Part shown: one piece after another, positions 1 through 9,258 of the stretch
Layout: each line of letters begins with the position of its first letter
How positions within the stretch are numbered: the stretch's first letter is position 1
The notes under the pieces: model-generated
The model's input: only the letters and a program-made list of their open reading frames with translations
Told to the model about the DNA's origin: nothing
The model's database searches: none
Assembly (NCBI GenBank): GCA_022824805.1
Contig: JAJDZE010000200.1
Span: 1-64,000, forward strand
Direction of reading: 5' to 3'
Length of the DNA stretch: 64,000 nucleotides
From: Acidimicrobiia bacterium
Lineage (GTDB): Bacteria > Actinomycetota > Acidimicrobiia > Acidimicrobiales > Poriferisodalaceae
Position numbers and translations under genes: made by a program

Positions 1-39
1 GTTGGGCGCTGCGTACACGATGTGATCGATAGCTGCCAT
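1..39 (-). CDS. N-terminus of a probable VOC/glyoxalase-like protein (runs off the window)
   Basis: Only the first 13 codons lie in the window, reading MAAIDHIVYAAPN on the minus strand. The pattern of a short basic start, then DHxVYAxP, is how many VOC/glyoxalase-like (PF13468-type) proteins begin, where the histidine is usually a metal ligand. The start is backed by a TAACGT hexamer 6 nt upstream at 46-51, the same leaderless arrangement seen at other genes here. Family assignment rests on 13 residues, so it is tentative. Confidence 0.45.
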   Translation of the reverse strand, partial: MAAIDHIVYAAPN

Positions 40-45
40 GCGGGC

Positions 46-51
46 ACGTTA
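46..51 (-). promoter_or_regulatory. -10 hexamer TAACGT, leaderless-type
   Basis: On the minus strand TAACGT is followed by a 6-nt spacer and the ATG at 39. No Shine-Dalgarno sequence is present, so transcription probably starts at or next to the start codon. Confidence 0.45.
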
Positions 52-85
52 GCCACGGGCGGCAGGCCCGTCAGCGCCCGGCGTG

Positions 86-2485
86 CTAGTCGAAGGCTTC
101 CGCTGCGGCCAGCTCGGCGACCTTGTCGGCGTCGTAGCCCAAGTGCGCGGTGAGCACCTCGTAGAGGTGCTCACCGAGTGCGGGTGCGGCTCGTTCGGGC
201 CACACACGGCTGCGGGACATGGTGAATCGGGGCGCCTCGATGATCGTGGTGCCGTGAGTGGCGTGGGGGACGTCGACCCAGTGGCTTCGGTGCGCAAGCT
301 GCGGATCGACTGCCAGCTCGGGGCTGTTCTGCACCCGGTGAGCGGCGACGCCTGCCGCTTGGCACTGTGCCTCGACGTCGGCTTCGTCGAGCTGGCTGGT
401 CCACGCCGACACTGCGGCTTCGATCTCCTCCCGGCGGGCGAGGCGGTCGGCGAGCGGCAGCGCCGCAAGATTCGGGTGCCCGATCAGCCCGGCCAGCACA
501 GCCCATGCGCTGTCGTCCTGGGCTACGACGGCCACCCAGCAATCATCTCCGGCGGCCGGGAACACGCCGTGGGGGCAGTGGTGCTCGCTCTGGTTGCCCC
601 GCCCGCCCACGACGTTGCCGTTGCGCAGGTACTCCAGCACCACCGGGGCGATGAAGTGCACCGACGCCTCTGCCTGGGAGAAGTCGAGGTAGCGGCCCTC
701 GCCGGTACGCCGCTGATGGTCGATGGCGGCGAGCAGGCTGGCCGTGGCCGGATGGGGCGAGGTGTAATCGGTGATGGCGCCGTAAGGGCCGACCGGGGCA
801 CGGTCGGGCCAGCCGGTGATGTTGTAGAAGCCGACCATGGCGCCCGACAGGTTGCCGTACCCGCCGAAGTTGGCGAGCGGGCCCGACTGGCCGTAGAGGC
901 AGCTCGACAGCATCACCACCGAGGGGTTGATCTTGCGCACGCTGTCGTAGTCGAGGCCCCAGGAGCGCATGATGCGCGGCGTGTACGACTCGCACACCAC
1001 ATCGGCCCAGCGCACGAGGTCGTGTGCGACCTCGCGGCCTGCGTCGGTGGCGGGATTCAGGGTGATTCCGAGCTTGCCGGCGTTCATGTTGTTGAAGGTG
1101 GCGCCGTTCTCGGGACCGGGGTCGTTGTCGATGAAGGGAAGGAATGTGCGGACGGCGTCGAGCTTCACCGACGACTCCACCCGGATCACGGTCGCGCCCG
1201 CATCGGCCAGCAGGCGAGACACGGTGGGCCCGGCCACTGCCCACATGAAGTCGAGCACCTTGAGCCCCTCGAGCGGCCGCTCGGGCATCGACGGCTCTGG
1301 CAGCGTGGACACTGCGGGCTGGCGCGTGCGGTCCAGGACCTCGGCGGTGTGCTCGCCGACGGTCGGCACCCGGTGGGCCGAGCCGTCGCCGGGTTCGGGT
1401 TTCATCCAGTGCCCCGGGAAGCGCTCGCCGTCGACGACGTCCCAGTAGTCACGTGAAGCGAGCTGCTCGGAGGCGACAAGGTCGGCCGTGGTCGCGACCG
1501 GTGCGAGCAGCAGGCGACGCTCGAGGGCGAGGGCGAACAGCTCGTCCTTGGTGCGCGACGCCGTGAACGCAGCCACGCAGTCCTTGACCCGCTCGAACTC
1601 GTCGAGTGTCTCGCTGCCGTCGCCGAGCGCCATCCCGTATTGCACCCAGTCTTTGTTGGCTGTGGCCTCATCGCAGAAGCCCGCTTCGTGCACCAGCGAC
1701 ATCATCCGGCCCGTTGCCGGCCCGATCGCCGCGCCGAAGACGTGCGTGAACGAGACGTACCCGTCCTTGGCTGGGTACACCACCCGCAGCCGGATGGGTC
1801 CGCTGCGGATGCCGCCGCCGCCCCGCAGGGTCAGCGGGGCGTTGACTAGCGAGCACAGCACCGACGACATAGTCGAGTTCATCGCCACGGCCTGGGCCGA
1901 CACGTCGATGTGCTGGCCGAACCCGGACCGGTTGCGCTCGAGGAGAGCAAGCACCGTCGCTGCCGCGGCTTGGCCTGCGGCGTGCAGGAATGCCTGCGGC
2001 ACGCCGACGCCCAGGGGCGCCCGGTCCTCGTCGCCGCACATGTGCATCGGGCCGCCCGATGCCCACACGGTCAGATCGGTCGCCTCCCAACCAGCCTTGG
2101 GACCGGTCTGGCCGAACGGCGAGATCGAAGCGACAACGAGTGCCGGGTTGATCTCGGCGAGCGTTTCGGGCCCGAGGCCGAGTGAGGTCATGTGGCCCGG
2201 CGGGGCAGATTCGATGAGCACATCGGCACCAGCCGCGAGCTGCCGCAGCGCATCGGCACCGCTCGCAGCGGTGATGTCGACCTCGACAGACTTCTTGCCG
2301 CGTGCGTAGGAGGCGTGAGTGAGCGAGGTGCCGCTCGCATCGAACGGCCCCAGCCGCCGAACGGGGGCGCCTCCCGGCGGCTCGACGGCAATCACCTCGG
2401 CGCCGAGCCTCGCCAGGATGAACCCGGCCAGGTGCCCGCGGTCGTCAGTCAGGTCGAGCACCCGGTACGGCGACAGCAGCGTCAT
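86..2485 (-). CDS. CoA-transferase family III, tandem double-domain (CaiB/BaiF-type)
   Basis: 799 aa, about twice the usual 400, because two complete class III CoA-transferase domains are fused: residues 1 to about 370, and about 405 to 799 (restarting at PLEGLKVLDFMWAVAGP). Family III enzymes move CoA between carboxylic acids through an aspartyl anhydride. The expected Asp is present in each half: GQHIDVS (D194) and GRYLDFS (near residue 600). The start overlaps the stop of the upstream antiporter gene by 4 nt (ATGA), so the two are probably co-translated. Nearby acyl-CoA dehydrogenase, enoyl-CoA hydratase and a second CoA-transferase suggest activation of an organic acid for beta-oxidation-like breakdown. 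The substrate cannot be read from the sequence. Confidence 0.88.
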   Translation of the reverse strand: MTLLSPYRVLDLTDDRGHLAGFILARLGAEVIAVEPPGGAPVRRLGPFDASGTSLTHASYARGKKSVEVDITAASGADALRQLAAGADVLIESAPPGHMTSLGLGPETLAEINPALVVASISPFGQTGPKAGWEATDLTVWASGGPMHMCGDEDRAPLGVGVPQAFLHAAGQAAAATVLALLERNRSGFGQHIDVSAQAVAMNSTMSSVLCSLVNAPLTLRGGGGIRSGPIRLRVVYPAKDGYVSFTHVFGAAIGPATGRMMSLVHEAGFCDEATANKDWVQYGMALGDGSETLDEFERVKDCVAAFTASRTKDELFALALERRLLLAPVATTADLVASEQLASRDYWDVVDGERFPGHWMKPEPGDGSAHRVPTVGEHTAEVLDRTRQPAVSTLPEPSMPERPLEGLKVLDFMWAVAGPTVSRLLADAGATVIRVESSVKLDAVRTFLPFIDNDPGPENGATFNNMNAGKLGITLNPATDAGREVAHDLVRWADVVCESYTPRIMRSWGLDYDSVRKINPSVVMLSSCLYGQSGPLANFGGYGNLSGAMVGFYNITGWPDRAPVGPYGAITDYTSPHPATASLLAAIDHQRRTGEGRYLDFSQAEASVHFIAPVVLEYLRNGNVVGGRGNQSEHHCPHGVFPAAGDDCWVAVVAQDDSAWAVLAGLIGHPNLAALPLADRLARREEIEAAVSAWTSQLDEADVEAQCQAAGVAAHRVQNSPELAVDPQLAHRSHWVDVPHATHGTTIIEAPRFTMSRSRVWPERAAPALGEHLYEVLTAHLGYDADKVAELAAAEAFD

Positions 2486-4236
2486 GAGTCGTCGTCGCTG
2501 GCTTTATCGGGGCGGAGCTCGGAGTGGAGCACTGCGTGGGTGACTGCTTCGGTGTCGGGCTCGGGCAGCTCGAAGTGGCCGAGCGCATGGGCGATGAGCG
2601 CGTCGTGAGCGGCTTGGCGCTCGGCAACGACGTGATCGACGAGGCCGTCGCGCTCGAGGTCGGCTGCGTCGGCCGGATCAGCGGCCCAAGCGAGCACTGC
2701 GATATCGGGGTTGTGCTCGCGGGCGATACGCGCGAACTGCTCGACCGCTGAGGGCGGGCTGTCGACCGCCAGCGCGATGCGGGCGTCGCGCAGACCGGCG
2801 CGGTCGGCGATCACGTGACGTGACACATCGCCGACGAGCACCCTGCGTCCGGTGGATGCGGCCCATCGCTGCGCCTCGGGGTCGAGTGACACGATGGTGT
2901 ACGGGATGTGTGCCAGTTCGAGCGCGGAGACGATGCGCTGTGCCCGGGGGCCGAAGCCGTTGACGACGGCATGGTCCTGCAGGGGTTCATAGCTGCCGAG
3001 GTCTTGCTGCTCGGACGGCCTGACGGCGTCGCTGTCGTGTGGCCGTCCACGCCGGTCGGCGTCGGATCGTGCTGCGAGCGACTGGCCCCAGCGGGCGCCG
3101 AACGGGCTGAATGCCATCAGCAGCACGGTGACAGCGATGAATGCGTCGGTGCCGTCGGCCAGTCCCGCCGGAACGAGCCCGACGTCTTGGCCGGCTCGCT
3201 CCAGCACGAAGGAGAACTCGCCGATCTGTGCCAGCACGATCGCCCCGGAGATCGCCACCGCTCGCCGCTGGCGCACCAGCAGCGCTGCCGTGGTGGTCGC
3301 GACCATCTTCACCACGACCACGGCTGCGGCCAGGCCGATGACGAGCGGCAGGTTGCGCACCAGGTAACCGACGTCGAGCAGCATGCCGATCGAGACGAAG
3401 AACGTCGCCGAGAAAAGGATCTGCAGCGGCATCACCTCGCCGAGTGCCCGCGCGGCCACCCGGCTCTCGCTGACCATCAGCCCGGCGAGAAACGCCCCGA
3501 GCGAGATCGACACATCGAGCAGGCTGGTGGCGTACGCCGTGCCGAAGCAGATCGCCAGCACGGTCAGCAGGAACACCTCGGCCGACTGGATCCGCGAAAC
3601 GTACCTGAGCACGGCCGGCACCAGCGTGCGGGCAACCACGATCACCGCCACCACGATGCCGGCCGCCTTGGCGAACGCGATCAGCACGTCAGTCGGACCC
3701 GTGATCTCGCCGCCGAGCAACGGCACCGCCAGCACCATGGCCACAATCGCCAAGTCCTGGAAGATGAGCAGCGCGACAGAGACGTTGCCCACCGGCGATG
3801 TGGTGGTCCGCCGTTCAGCCAGCACTTTCAGCACGATCGCCGTGCTGCTGAGCGACACGAGCAGGCCGGTGAACACCGCCGTGCGCCACTCCACGCCGAA
3901 TGCGGCCACCACCCCGGCCACGATGCCGGTGGTGAGGCCCACCTGCACCGCCCCGCCCACCAGGAACAGCGATGCCAGTCGCCGCACCCGTTCGAGGCTG
4001 AACTCGATGCCGAGGGTGAACAGCAGCAGCATCACGCCGATATCGGCCGACTGGTTGACGAGGTCGATGTCGCTGATGAGGCCGGTGCCGCTGGGCCCGA
4101 TGATCGTGCCGGCGGCGAGGAAGCCGACGATCGGCACCACACCCAGACGCGTCGACACGAAGGCGATCAGCGTCCCCGCAACCAGCAGGATCGCCAGCTC
4201 GGTGAACAACGGCGGTGCCGACGCAGCCAACAGCAC
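2482..4236 (-). CDS. CPA2/KefB-type cation:proton antiporter with TrkA-N domain
   Basis: 584 aa. Residues 1 to about 380 form a polytopic membrane domain of the Na+/H+ exchanger (CPA2) type, with FLAAGTIIGP and LLLFTLGIEF motifs. Residues about 420-540 form a Rossmann-like TrkA-N domain (HAVVNGFGPRAQRIV) that in relatives binds NAD(H) or another nucleotide and gates transport. It probably exchanges K+ or Na+ for protons at the cell membrane. The GTG start at 4236 is preceded by TAGTCT 9 nt upstream and no Shine-Dalgarno, so its leader is very short or absent. It overlaps the downstream CoA-transferase gene by 4 nt. Ion preference is unknown. Confidence 0.88.
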   Translation of the reverse strand: MLLAASAPPLFTELAILLVAGTLIAFVSTRLGVVPIVGFLAAGTIIGPSGTGLISDIDLVNQSADIGVMLLLFTLGIEFSLERVRRLASLFLVGGAVQVGLTTGIVAGVVAAFGVEWRTAVFTGLLVSLSSTAIVLKVLAERRTTTSPVGNVSVALLIFQDLAIVAMVLAVPLLGGEITGPTDVLIAFAKAAGIVVAVIVVARTLVPAVLRYVSRIQSAEVFLLTVLAICFGTAYATSLLDVSISLGAFLAGLMVSESRVAARALGEVMPLQILFSATFFVSIGMLLDVGYLVRNLPLVIGLAAAVVVVKMVATTTAALLVRQRRAVAISGAIVLAQIGEFSFVLERAGQDVGLVPAGLADGTDAFIAVTVLLMAFSPFGARWGQSLAARSDADRRGRPHDSDAVRPSEQQDLGSYEPLQDHAVVNGFGPRAQRIVSALELAHIPYTIVSLDPEAQRWAASTGRRVLVGDVSRHVIADRAGLRDARIALAVDSPPSAVEQFARIAREHNPDIAVLAWAADPADAADLERDGLVDHVVAERQAAHDALIAHALGHFELPEPDTEAVTHAVLHSELRPDKASDDDS

Positions 4237-4296
4237 TTGGGTCCGAGACTATTGGCGCGGACGCCTCACGGGACCTGCAGGTCTGCATCGCCGGCG

Positions 4297-5748
4297 TCAG
4301 CGCACCTCGAACGCATCGAGGTGAAGGTCGCGCATCTCGCGACGGAAGCGAGTCCAGCTGCCGGGGAAGAACGGCAGGATGCGACCGTTGCGGTTGCGGT
4401 ACCAGCCGGGGCAGTCGCCCGCCCAGCTCATCTGTTGCAGCTCCGCTTGGGTGGCCTCGGCCCACTCGTGGGTGGCGTCTCGGCGGGCCTCGATGGCGCT
4501 TGCGCCGCGGGCGAGCAGGTGTTGGATCCAGCGGCCGATGTAGTTGGTGGCGACCTCGGCCGTCATGAACACCGGAGCATGGCCTGGGGATCCGTTGACA
4601 CCAGCGACGGTGAACCAATTCGGGAAGCCCGGGATGGCGACGCCCCGGAATGCTTCGGGCGCCCGAGCGAAGGCTGTCCGCAGGTCGAGGCCGTCGCGCC
4701 CGTAGATCTCCAGGGCAGGCCCGCCGTCGGCCCGGCCGCCCAGCTTGTACCCGGTGCAGAAGATGACGACGTCGACATCGACCTCGGCGCCGTCGGCGCT
4801 GACCACGCCGCTCGGGGTCAGCGCGGTGACGCCGTGCGGAACGAGCGTCACGTGATCCAGCGCCAAGGCAGGGTAGTAGTCGTCGGAGACCAGGATGCGT
4901 TTGCACCCCGGGTCGAACGAGGGCGTCAGTGCGGCGATCGTGTCCGGATCGGAGATCGCAGCGCGCATCTGGTCCATGACCTCAGCGCGCAGCGCCTCGA
5001 TGGCGTCGGCCTTCTTCTCGAACGCCCGTTGCCACAGCATGGTGTCGCGGTACTGCTGGCGCCGAGCGCGGCGCCAGCCCTCGTCGGTGGCCAGCTCCGC
5101 CTTCTCCTCATCGGTGTAGAAGCGGTTGCGGCGAGGGCGAACCCAGTTGGGCGTGCGCGAGTACACGAAGACCTCGGCCGCGTCCTTCGCCACTTCGGGA
5201 ACGACCTGAACCGCGGCCGCTGCGCTGCCCACCACCGCGACCCGACGCCCGGCCAGCTCGACATCGTGGCGCCACGACCCGGCGTGCCACACCAGGCCTT
5301 CGAAGGAGTCGAAGCCGTCGAGGGTGGGGTAGTGGGGTTCGGTGAGGCCACCAGTGGCTGAGACGACGAAGCGGTGGCGGCGCCGTTCGCCCTCTGCCAG
5401 CTCGAGTTCCCAGCAGGTGTCGTCGGGCTGCCACGATGCCCGGTCGACGGTGGTGTCGAGCCGGATGTGGTCGGCGATGCCGTACTTCTCGGCGCACGAC
5501 CTGATGTAGGCCTGGATCTCGGATTGGCCGGAGAACACCATCGAGAAGTCGGGGTTGGGCTCGAAGCTGTAGCAGTAGATGTGCGACGGGATGTCGCAGT
5601 GCAGTCCGGGATACGTGTTGCGCAGCCACGTCCCGCCGACATCGGACTGCTTCTCGTAGACGACGAAGTCGTCGATGCCCAGACGCTTGAGCTGGATGCC
5701 CATCACCACGCCGCTGAGGCCTGCGCCCAAGATCCCGACCAACGCCAT
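4297..5748 (-). CDS. Flavin-containing monooxygenase, Baeyer-Villiger-like
   Basis: 483 aa. The N-terminus has the FAD-binding GxGxxG (GILGAGLSG). The type I Baeyer-Villiger fingerprint FxGxxxHxxxW is present as FEGLVWHAGSW near residue 165; the residue after W is R rather than the usual P or D. A second dinucleotide (NADPH) motif follows but is degenerate, VVGSAAAAVQV where GxGxxG is expected. Further on, IFCTGY matches the conserved FMO C-terminal ATG/CTGY element. It probably inserts oxygen into a ketone or oxidises a heteroatom. It diverges from the acyl-CoA dehydrogenase gene across 46 bp, which suggests shared control and a pathway from a cyclic or ketone substrate to acyl-CoA. Substrate unknown. 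Confidence 0.87.
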   Translation of the reverse strand: MALVGILGAGLSGVVMGIQLKRLGIDDFVVYEKQSDVGGTWLRNTYPGLHCDIPSHIYCYSFEPNPDFSMVFSGQSEIQAYIRSCAEKYGIADHIRLDTTVDRASWQPDDTCWELELAEGERRRHRFVVSATGGLTEPHYPTLDGFDSFEGLVWHAGSWRHDVELAGRRVAVVGSAAAAVQVVPEVAKDAAEVFVYSRTPNWVRPRRNRFYTDEEKAELATDEGWRRARRQQYRDTMLWQRAFEKKADAIEALRAEVMDQMRAAISDPDTIAALTPSFDPGCKRILVSDDYYPALALDHVTLVPHGVTALTPSGVVSADGAEVDVDVVIFCTGYKLGGRADGGPALEIYGRDGLDLRTAFARAPEAFRGVAIPGFPNWFTVAGVNGSPGHAPVFMTAEVATNYIGRWIQHLLARGASAIEARRDATHEWAEATQAELQQMSWAGDCPGWYRNRNGRILPFFPGSWTRFRREMRDLHLDAFEVR

Positions 5749-5794
5749 GGCACTAGTGTCTCAGCGGAGGCCGCGGGAACGGGCAGGCTCGAAC

Positions 5795-7000
5795 ATGACG
5801 GTCTACGACGAGGCGCACGAGTGGTACTCGGCTCACTGGCATGCCGAGATGCCCGTGGGGGACTGGTGGCGGCTCATCGCCGAGTCCGGATGGGGCTATC
5901 CGTTCTGGCCGGCCGATCGGTTCGGCCGCGGCCTCAGCCACATCGAAGCCGCCGAGGCCGATCGCGCCCGAGATGCCGTCGGGGCGTTCGGGCCTCCGAA
6001 CGGGGTGTCGGTGACGCTGGTGGCGCCCACACTGTTTGCACACGGTCCCGACCTGCTCCTCGATCGCTACCTGGGAAAGATCGCCACCGGTGAAGAGCTC
6101 TGGTGTCAGCTCTTCTCCGAGCCGGGCGCCGGATCGGACCTGGCAGGGCTGCGAACCACCGCCGAAAGAGACGGCGACGAGTGGATCATCAACGGCCAGA
6201 AGGTCTGGACCACTGCCGCTCACACGGCCGATCGGGCCGTCGTGATGGCGCGCACCGACCCCGGCGTGACCAAGCACCAGGGCATCTCGTTCTTCTGCAT
6301 CGACATGGGCCAGCCCAGCGTCGAGGTTCGCCCCTTGCGGGACATGACCGGCGATTGCGAGTTCAACGAGGTCTTCATGGACAACGCCCGCGTGCGTCAC
6401 GACGATGCGATCGGCGGGCTGAACAACGGCTGGCGGGCGGCCATGACGATGCTGGCCGTCGAGCGCGAGCTCGATGCGGTGGGCCACGACGGTGGCGGCG
6501 ACGTGGTCAACAACGTCGACCTCTCGGCGCCTGTGGGAGTGGTCCAGCATGAGCAGGCCACCAGCACCGGCATCTCGGGTTTCAGCTACACCACAGGCGC
6601 CACGAAAGATCAGGTCGTCCGATCGTTGCTCGATGACGAAGATCGAACCGATCCGCTGCTGCGACAGGCGCTGGCTAACGCACACATCGAACGAGCTGTC
6701 CTGGACTGGAACGGCGCTCGGCAGGTGAATCCGTCGCTCGGCAAGCTCGGCAACTCGCTGTTGTGCCGCACCCTGCGCGATCTGGGCTTCTCCGGCAAGG
6801 GCATGCCCGCACAGCTCGGCCGCGACGATCAGCCCGACGGCGGCCACTTCCTGAAGACGGCACTGTTCGCCCAGGGCATGGCCATCGCCGGCGGTACCGA
6901 CGAGATCCAGCGCAACCTCATCGGTGAGCGCGAGCTCGGTCTTCCCAAAGAGCCTGACCCGACGCGGGGTCTGGCGTTCAGCGAACTCCCCGACCCCTAG
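5795..7000 (+). CDS. Acyl-CoA dehydrogenase family protein
   Basis: 401 aa with the usual three-part acyl-CoA dehydrogenase layout: helical N-domain, beta-domain (LFSEPGAGSDLAGL, then WIINGQKVWTT), and helical C-domain ending in AIAGGTDEIQRNLIGER. These flavoenzymes form an alpha-beta double bond in acyl-CoA thioesters and pass electrons to ETF. The start is the ATG at 5795, since an upstream in-frame extension would run across the divergent FMO gene. A CAGGCT hexamer lies 5 nt upstream and there is no good Shine-Dalgarno. It is convergent with the class III CoA-transferase gene; the gap is 39 nt. Confidence 0.9.
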   Translation: MTVYDEAHEWYSAHWHAEMPVGDWWRLIAESGWGYPFWPADRFGRGLSHIEAAEADRARDAVGAFGPPNGVSVTLVAPTLFAHGPDLLLDRYLGKIATGEELWCQLFSEPGAGSDLAGLRTTAERDGDEWIINGQKVWTTAAHTADRAVVMARTDPGVTKHQGISFFCIDMGQPSVEVRPLRDMTGDCEFNEVFMDNARVRHDDAIGGLNNGWRAAMTMLAVERELDAVGHDGGGDVVNNVDLSAPVGVVQHEQATSTGISGFSYTTGATKDQVVRSLLDDEDRTDPLLRQALANAHIERAVLDWNGARQVNPSLGKLGNSLLCRTLRDLGFSGKGMPAQLGRDDQPDGGHFLKTALFAQGMAIAGGTDEIQRNLIGERELGLPKEPDPTRGLAFSELPDP

Positions 7001-7039
7001 GACGTGATCGCCACGCCGTTGGGGGCCGCCGCCTCGCCG

Positions 7040-8263
7040 TCAGCTGACGCCCGGCGGCACGCCGTCGATCATCACGCCGGTGTCGTGCAGCTTGTCGATC
7101 TGTTCGTCGGACAGCCCCAGCTCCGCCAGGACCTCGCGGTTGTGCTCGCCCTGGAACGGTGCCAAGCCTGCGGGGGGAAGCTCGCCCGCGCTGAACTTCC
7201 AGGGCGGCGATGGGACGCGAGTGGTGCCCCCGGCACGGTCGCCGACCTCGCGGATGGCGCCACGCTCGGCGGCCCACTCGGACTCGGCGATCTCCGACAC
7301 CGTGCGGATGGTGCCCACCGCTAGCCCAGCCTCACTGACCTGGGCCTCGAGCTCTTCGATGGTGCGGAACGTCAGCACCCAATCGCGGATCTCGGCATGC
7401 AGCTCGGCCCAGTTCTCGCGCCGGAATTCGGGGGTGACGAACCGGATGTCGAGCAGCAGGTCGTTGCGGCGCATCATGGCGCAATAGCGCAGGAACACGA
7501 ACGTGGCGACGGGGCTGGCCGCAATGGTGATGAGCTGACCGTCGGGGAGCTCGAACACCGGCGATTCAGGCGCGCTGAGGGCCAGCGGCTCGCCTTCGAC
7601 GTCGATGCCCGATAACTCGTAGCTCACGCGGTCATTGACAGCGAGCATCGAGTGCACCATGGCCACGTCGACGTGCTGCCCTTCGCCGGTGCGGTCGCGG
7701 TGCGCCAGCGCAGCCAGCGTGGCGATCACGCCCTGGAGGCCGGTGTAGACGTCGGCGTGGTTGTACGCGTCGTTCTCGACCGAGGTCAACGTGTCGCCAT
7801 AGTGGCGCGAGATGATCTCGGTGAACCCCGACTCGGCCTGCACCGTCGGGGCGAACGCCGGCCGGTTGCGCCACGGACCGGTCTGGCCGTATCCGCTGAT
7901 CGACACCATGATCAGCGTCGGGTTGACGGCGAGAAGATCCTGGTATCCGAGGCCGAAGCCGTCGAGCGTGCCGGGCCGGAAGTTCTCCACCACGATGTCG
8001 GCCTCGGCCACCAGCTGGCGCACGATGTCCTGGGCTTCGACGAAGTTGAGATCGAGGCTGATGGCGCGCTTGCCGCTGTTCTGCTGGGCGAAGTAGAGCG
8101 ACATCGGTCCGACGTGGGGCTGGCCGCTTCGGCCCGTGTCCGGTGCGGGGGGCTCGATCTTGACCACCGCCGCACCCAGGTCGCGCAGTTGCTTGGTGCA
8201 ATGGGGGCCGGCGAGCACCCGGGTGAAGTCGACGATCTTGACGCCGTCTAGTGGGGCGGTCAT
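7040..8263 (-). CDS. CoA-transferase family III (CaiB/BaiF-type)
   Basis: 407 aa from the ATG at 8263 (MTAPLDGVKIVDF), a normal single-domain length. The motif GEGQHVDVAM holds the expected catalytic Asp, and the N-terminal RVLAGPHCTKQLRDLGA matches family III. It likely activates or recycles a carboxylic acid as a CoA thioester. The longer upstream frame is rejected because ATG 8263 overlaps the stop of the enoyl-CoA hydratase gene by 4 nt, the coupled arrangement expected for one operon. Confidence 0.9.
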   Translation of the reverse strand: MTAPLDGVKIVDFTRVLAGPHCTKQLRDLGAAVVKIEPPAPDTGRSGQPHVGPMSLYFAQQNSGKRAISLDLNFVEAQDIVRQLVAEADIVVENFRPGTLDGFGLGYQDLLAVNPTLIMVSISGYGQTGPWRNRPAFAPTVQAESGFTEIISRHYGDTLTSVENDAYNHADVYTGLQGVIATLAALAHRDRTGEGQHVDVAMVHSMLAVNDRVSYELSGIDVEGEPLALSAPESPVFELPDGQLITIAASPVATFVFLRYCAMMRRNDLLLDIRFVTPEFRRENWAELHAEIRDWVLTFRTIEELEAQVSEAGLAVGTIRTVSEIAESEWAAERGAIREVGDRAGGTTRVPSPPWKFSAGELPPAGLAPFQGEHNREVLAELGLSDEQIDKLHDTGVMIDGVPPGVS

Positions 8264-9021
8264 CGGCCCTGGAAGATCGCGGTGCCGGGACCGGTCTCGG
8301 CGAAGGCGGTCATACCGGTCTGGAGGTCTTGCGAGGCCCACACGGGCTTCGCGGCCTCGTCCTGAACCGCATCAGCGGCTCGCACACCCTCGCTGGTGGT
8401 GACAGCAGCCAGGCGCTTGATGGCTGCGTAGGAGACGTTCGGGCCCGTCGCCAACTGGCGGGCCCACGACAGTGACGCATTCTCCAGTTCGTCGTCCTCC
8501 ACCACGACGTTCACGATGCCCCACCTCTCGAGCAGCACGGGATCGTGGCGGCGAGCGAACATTGCGATCTCTTTGCCGCGGCTCGCGCCGGCTCGATCCA
8601 CGACGCGTTGCACTCCGCCGAGCAACGGCATCAGGCCCAGGGTGGCTTCCACGAGTCCGAGCCGGGCCGAGGCCCCACAGATGATGAAATCGCAGGCCAA
8701 GGCGATCTCGAATCCGCCGCCGAGCGCGAGGCCCCCGACGGCGGCGATGGTGGGAAGCGGCACGCCCTCGAGTCGTTCGAGGACGGCGGCCGCGTCCTGG
8801 GAGCGGCCCTCTTCCGATCCGAAGCCGTCGACGTCGGCGCCGGCCGAGAAGTGCTTCATCTCGCTGCGGAGCAGGATTGCGCGGCCGCCGGCGTCTGCTG
8901 CGCTCTCGAAGGCCCCGATCAGCTGGTCGATGAAGGCGCCGTTGAGCAGGTTGTGCGGTGGCTTGGCCATCGTGACCACGGCGACGGCGCCGTCAATCTC
9001 GAGCCGGACATGTTCGGACAT
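8260..9021 (-). CDS. Enoyl-CoA hydratase/isomerase family protein
   Basis: 253 aa crotonase-fold protein. The oxyanion-hole segments are visible as FSAGADVDGF (near residue 57) and AVGGLALGGGFEIALACD (near residue 96). Such enzymes hydrate or isomerise enoyl-CoA esters. At the catalytic position the segment reads GLVEATLGLMPLLGG, as in hydratases. The start is the ATG at 9021 (MSEHVRLEI). A CAGACT hexamer lies 6 nt before it, with no Shine-Dalgarno. It is followed by the coupled CoA-transferase gene, so the pair probably acts on the same acyl chain. Confidence 0.9.
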   Translation of the reverse strand: MSEHVRLEIDGAVAVVTMAKPPHNLLNGAFIDQLIGAFESAADAGGRAILLRSEMKHFSAGADVDGFGSEEGRSQDAAAVLERLEGVPLPTIAAVGGLALGGGFEIALACDFIICGASARLGLVEATLGLMPLLGGVQRVVDRAGASRGKEIAMFARRHDPVLLERWGIVNVVVEDDELENASLSWARQLATGPNVSYAAIKRLAAVTTSEGVRAADAVQDEAAKPVWASQDLQTGMTAFAETGPGTAIFQGR

Positions 9022-9085
9022 GAGCCAAGTCTGCCCGACGCCCGGCTGTCCCCGCAGAACTTCGAAGACCATCCGGAACTGGGAG

Positions 9086-9158
9086 TGGAGCTAAGGGGAA
9101 TTGAACCCCTGACCTCTTCCATGCCATGGAAGCGCTCTACCAACTGAGCTATAGCCCC
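9086..9158 (-). tRNA. tRNA-Ala (GGC)
   Basis: 73-nt cloverleaf on the minus strand. The acceptor pairs GGGGCTA with TAGCTCC and includes the G3-U70 wobble that identifies alanine tRNAs. The D arm contains AGCTCAGTTGGTAGAGC, the anticodon stem is CTTCC/GGAAG around ATGGCAT (anticodon GGC), and the T arm is AGGGG-TTCAATT-CCCCT. The discriminator is A and CCA is not encoded. Confidence 0.97.
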
Positions 9159-9245
9159 GAGGTCCCACGACGATACCAGCGCGCTGCTCGGAACTGAGGG
9201 GGGATTGTGGGGGCGATCCGGTGCGCAAGCGGTGCGCGGCGGGCA

Positions 9246-9251
9246 TATCGT
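9246..9251 (+). promoter_or_regulatory. -10 hexamer TATCGT, leaderless-type
   Basis: TATCGT is followed by exactly 7 nt and the ATG at 9259. No Shine-Dalgarno is present, so the mRNA probably begins at the start codon. Confidence 0.5.
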
Positions 9252-9258
9252 CGGGCAC

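Noticed and set aside
2908-5361. An 817-aa open frame on the plus strand
   Set aside because: It covers two clear minus-strand genes (antiporter and monooxygenase). The translation is rich in His, Arg and Gln, typical of a shadow frame.
7038-7049. Perfect 12-bp palindrome CGTCAGCTGACG at the end of the CoA-transferase gene
   Set aside because: It is self-complementary without a loop and overlaps a stop codon between convergent genes. It is too short and isolated to call a terminator or operator.
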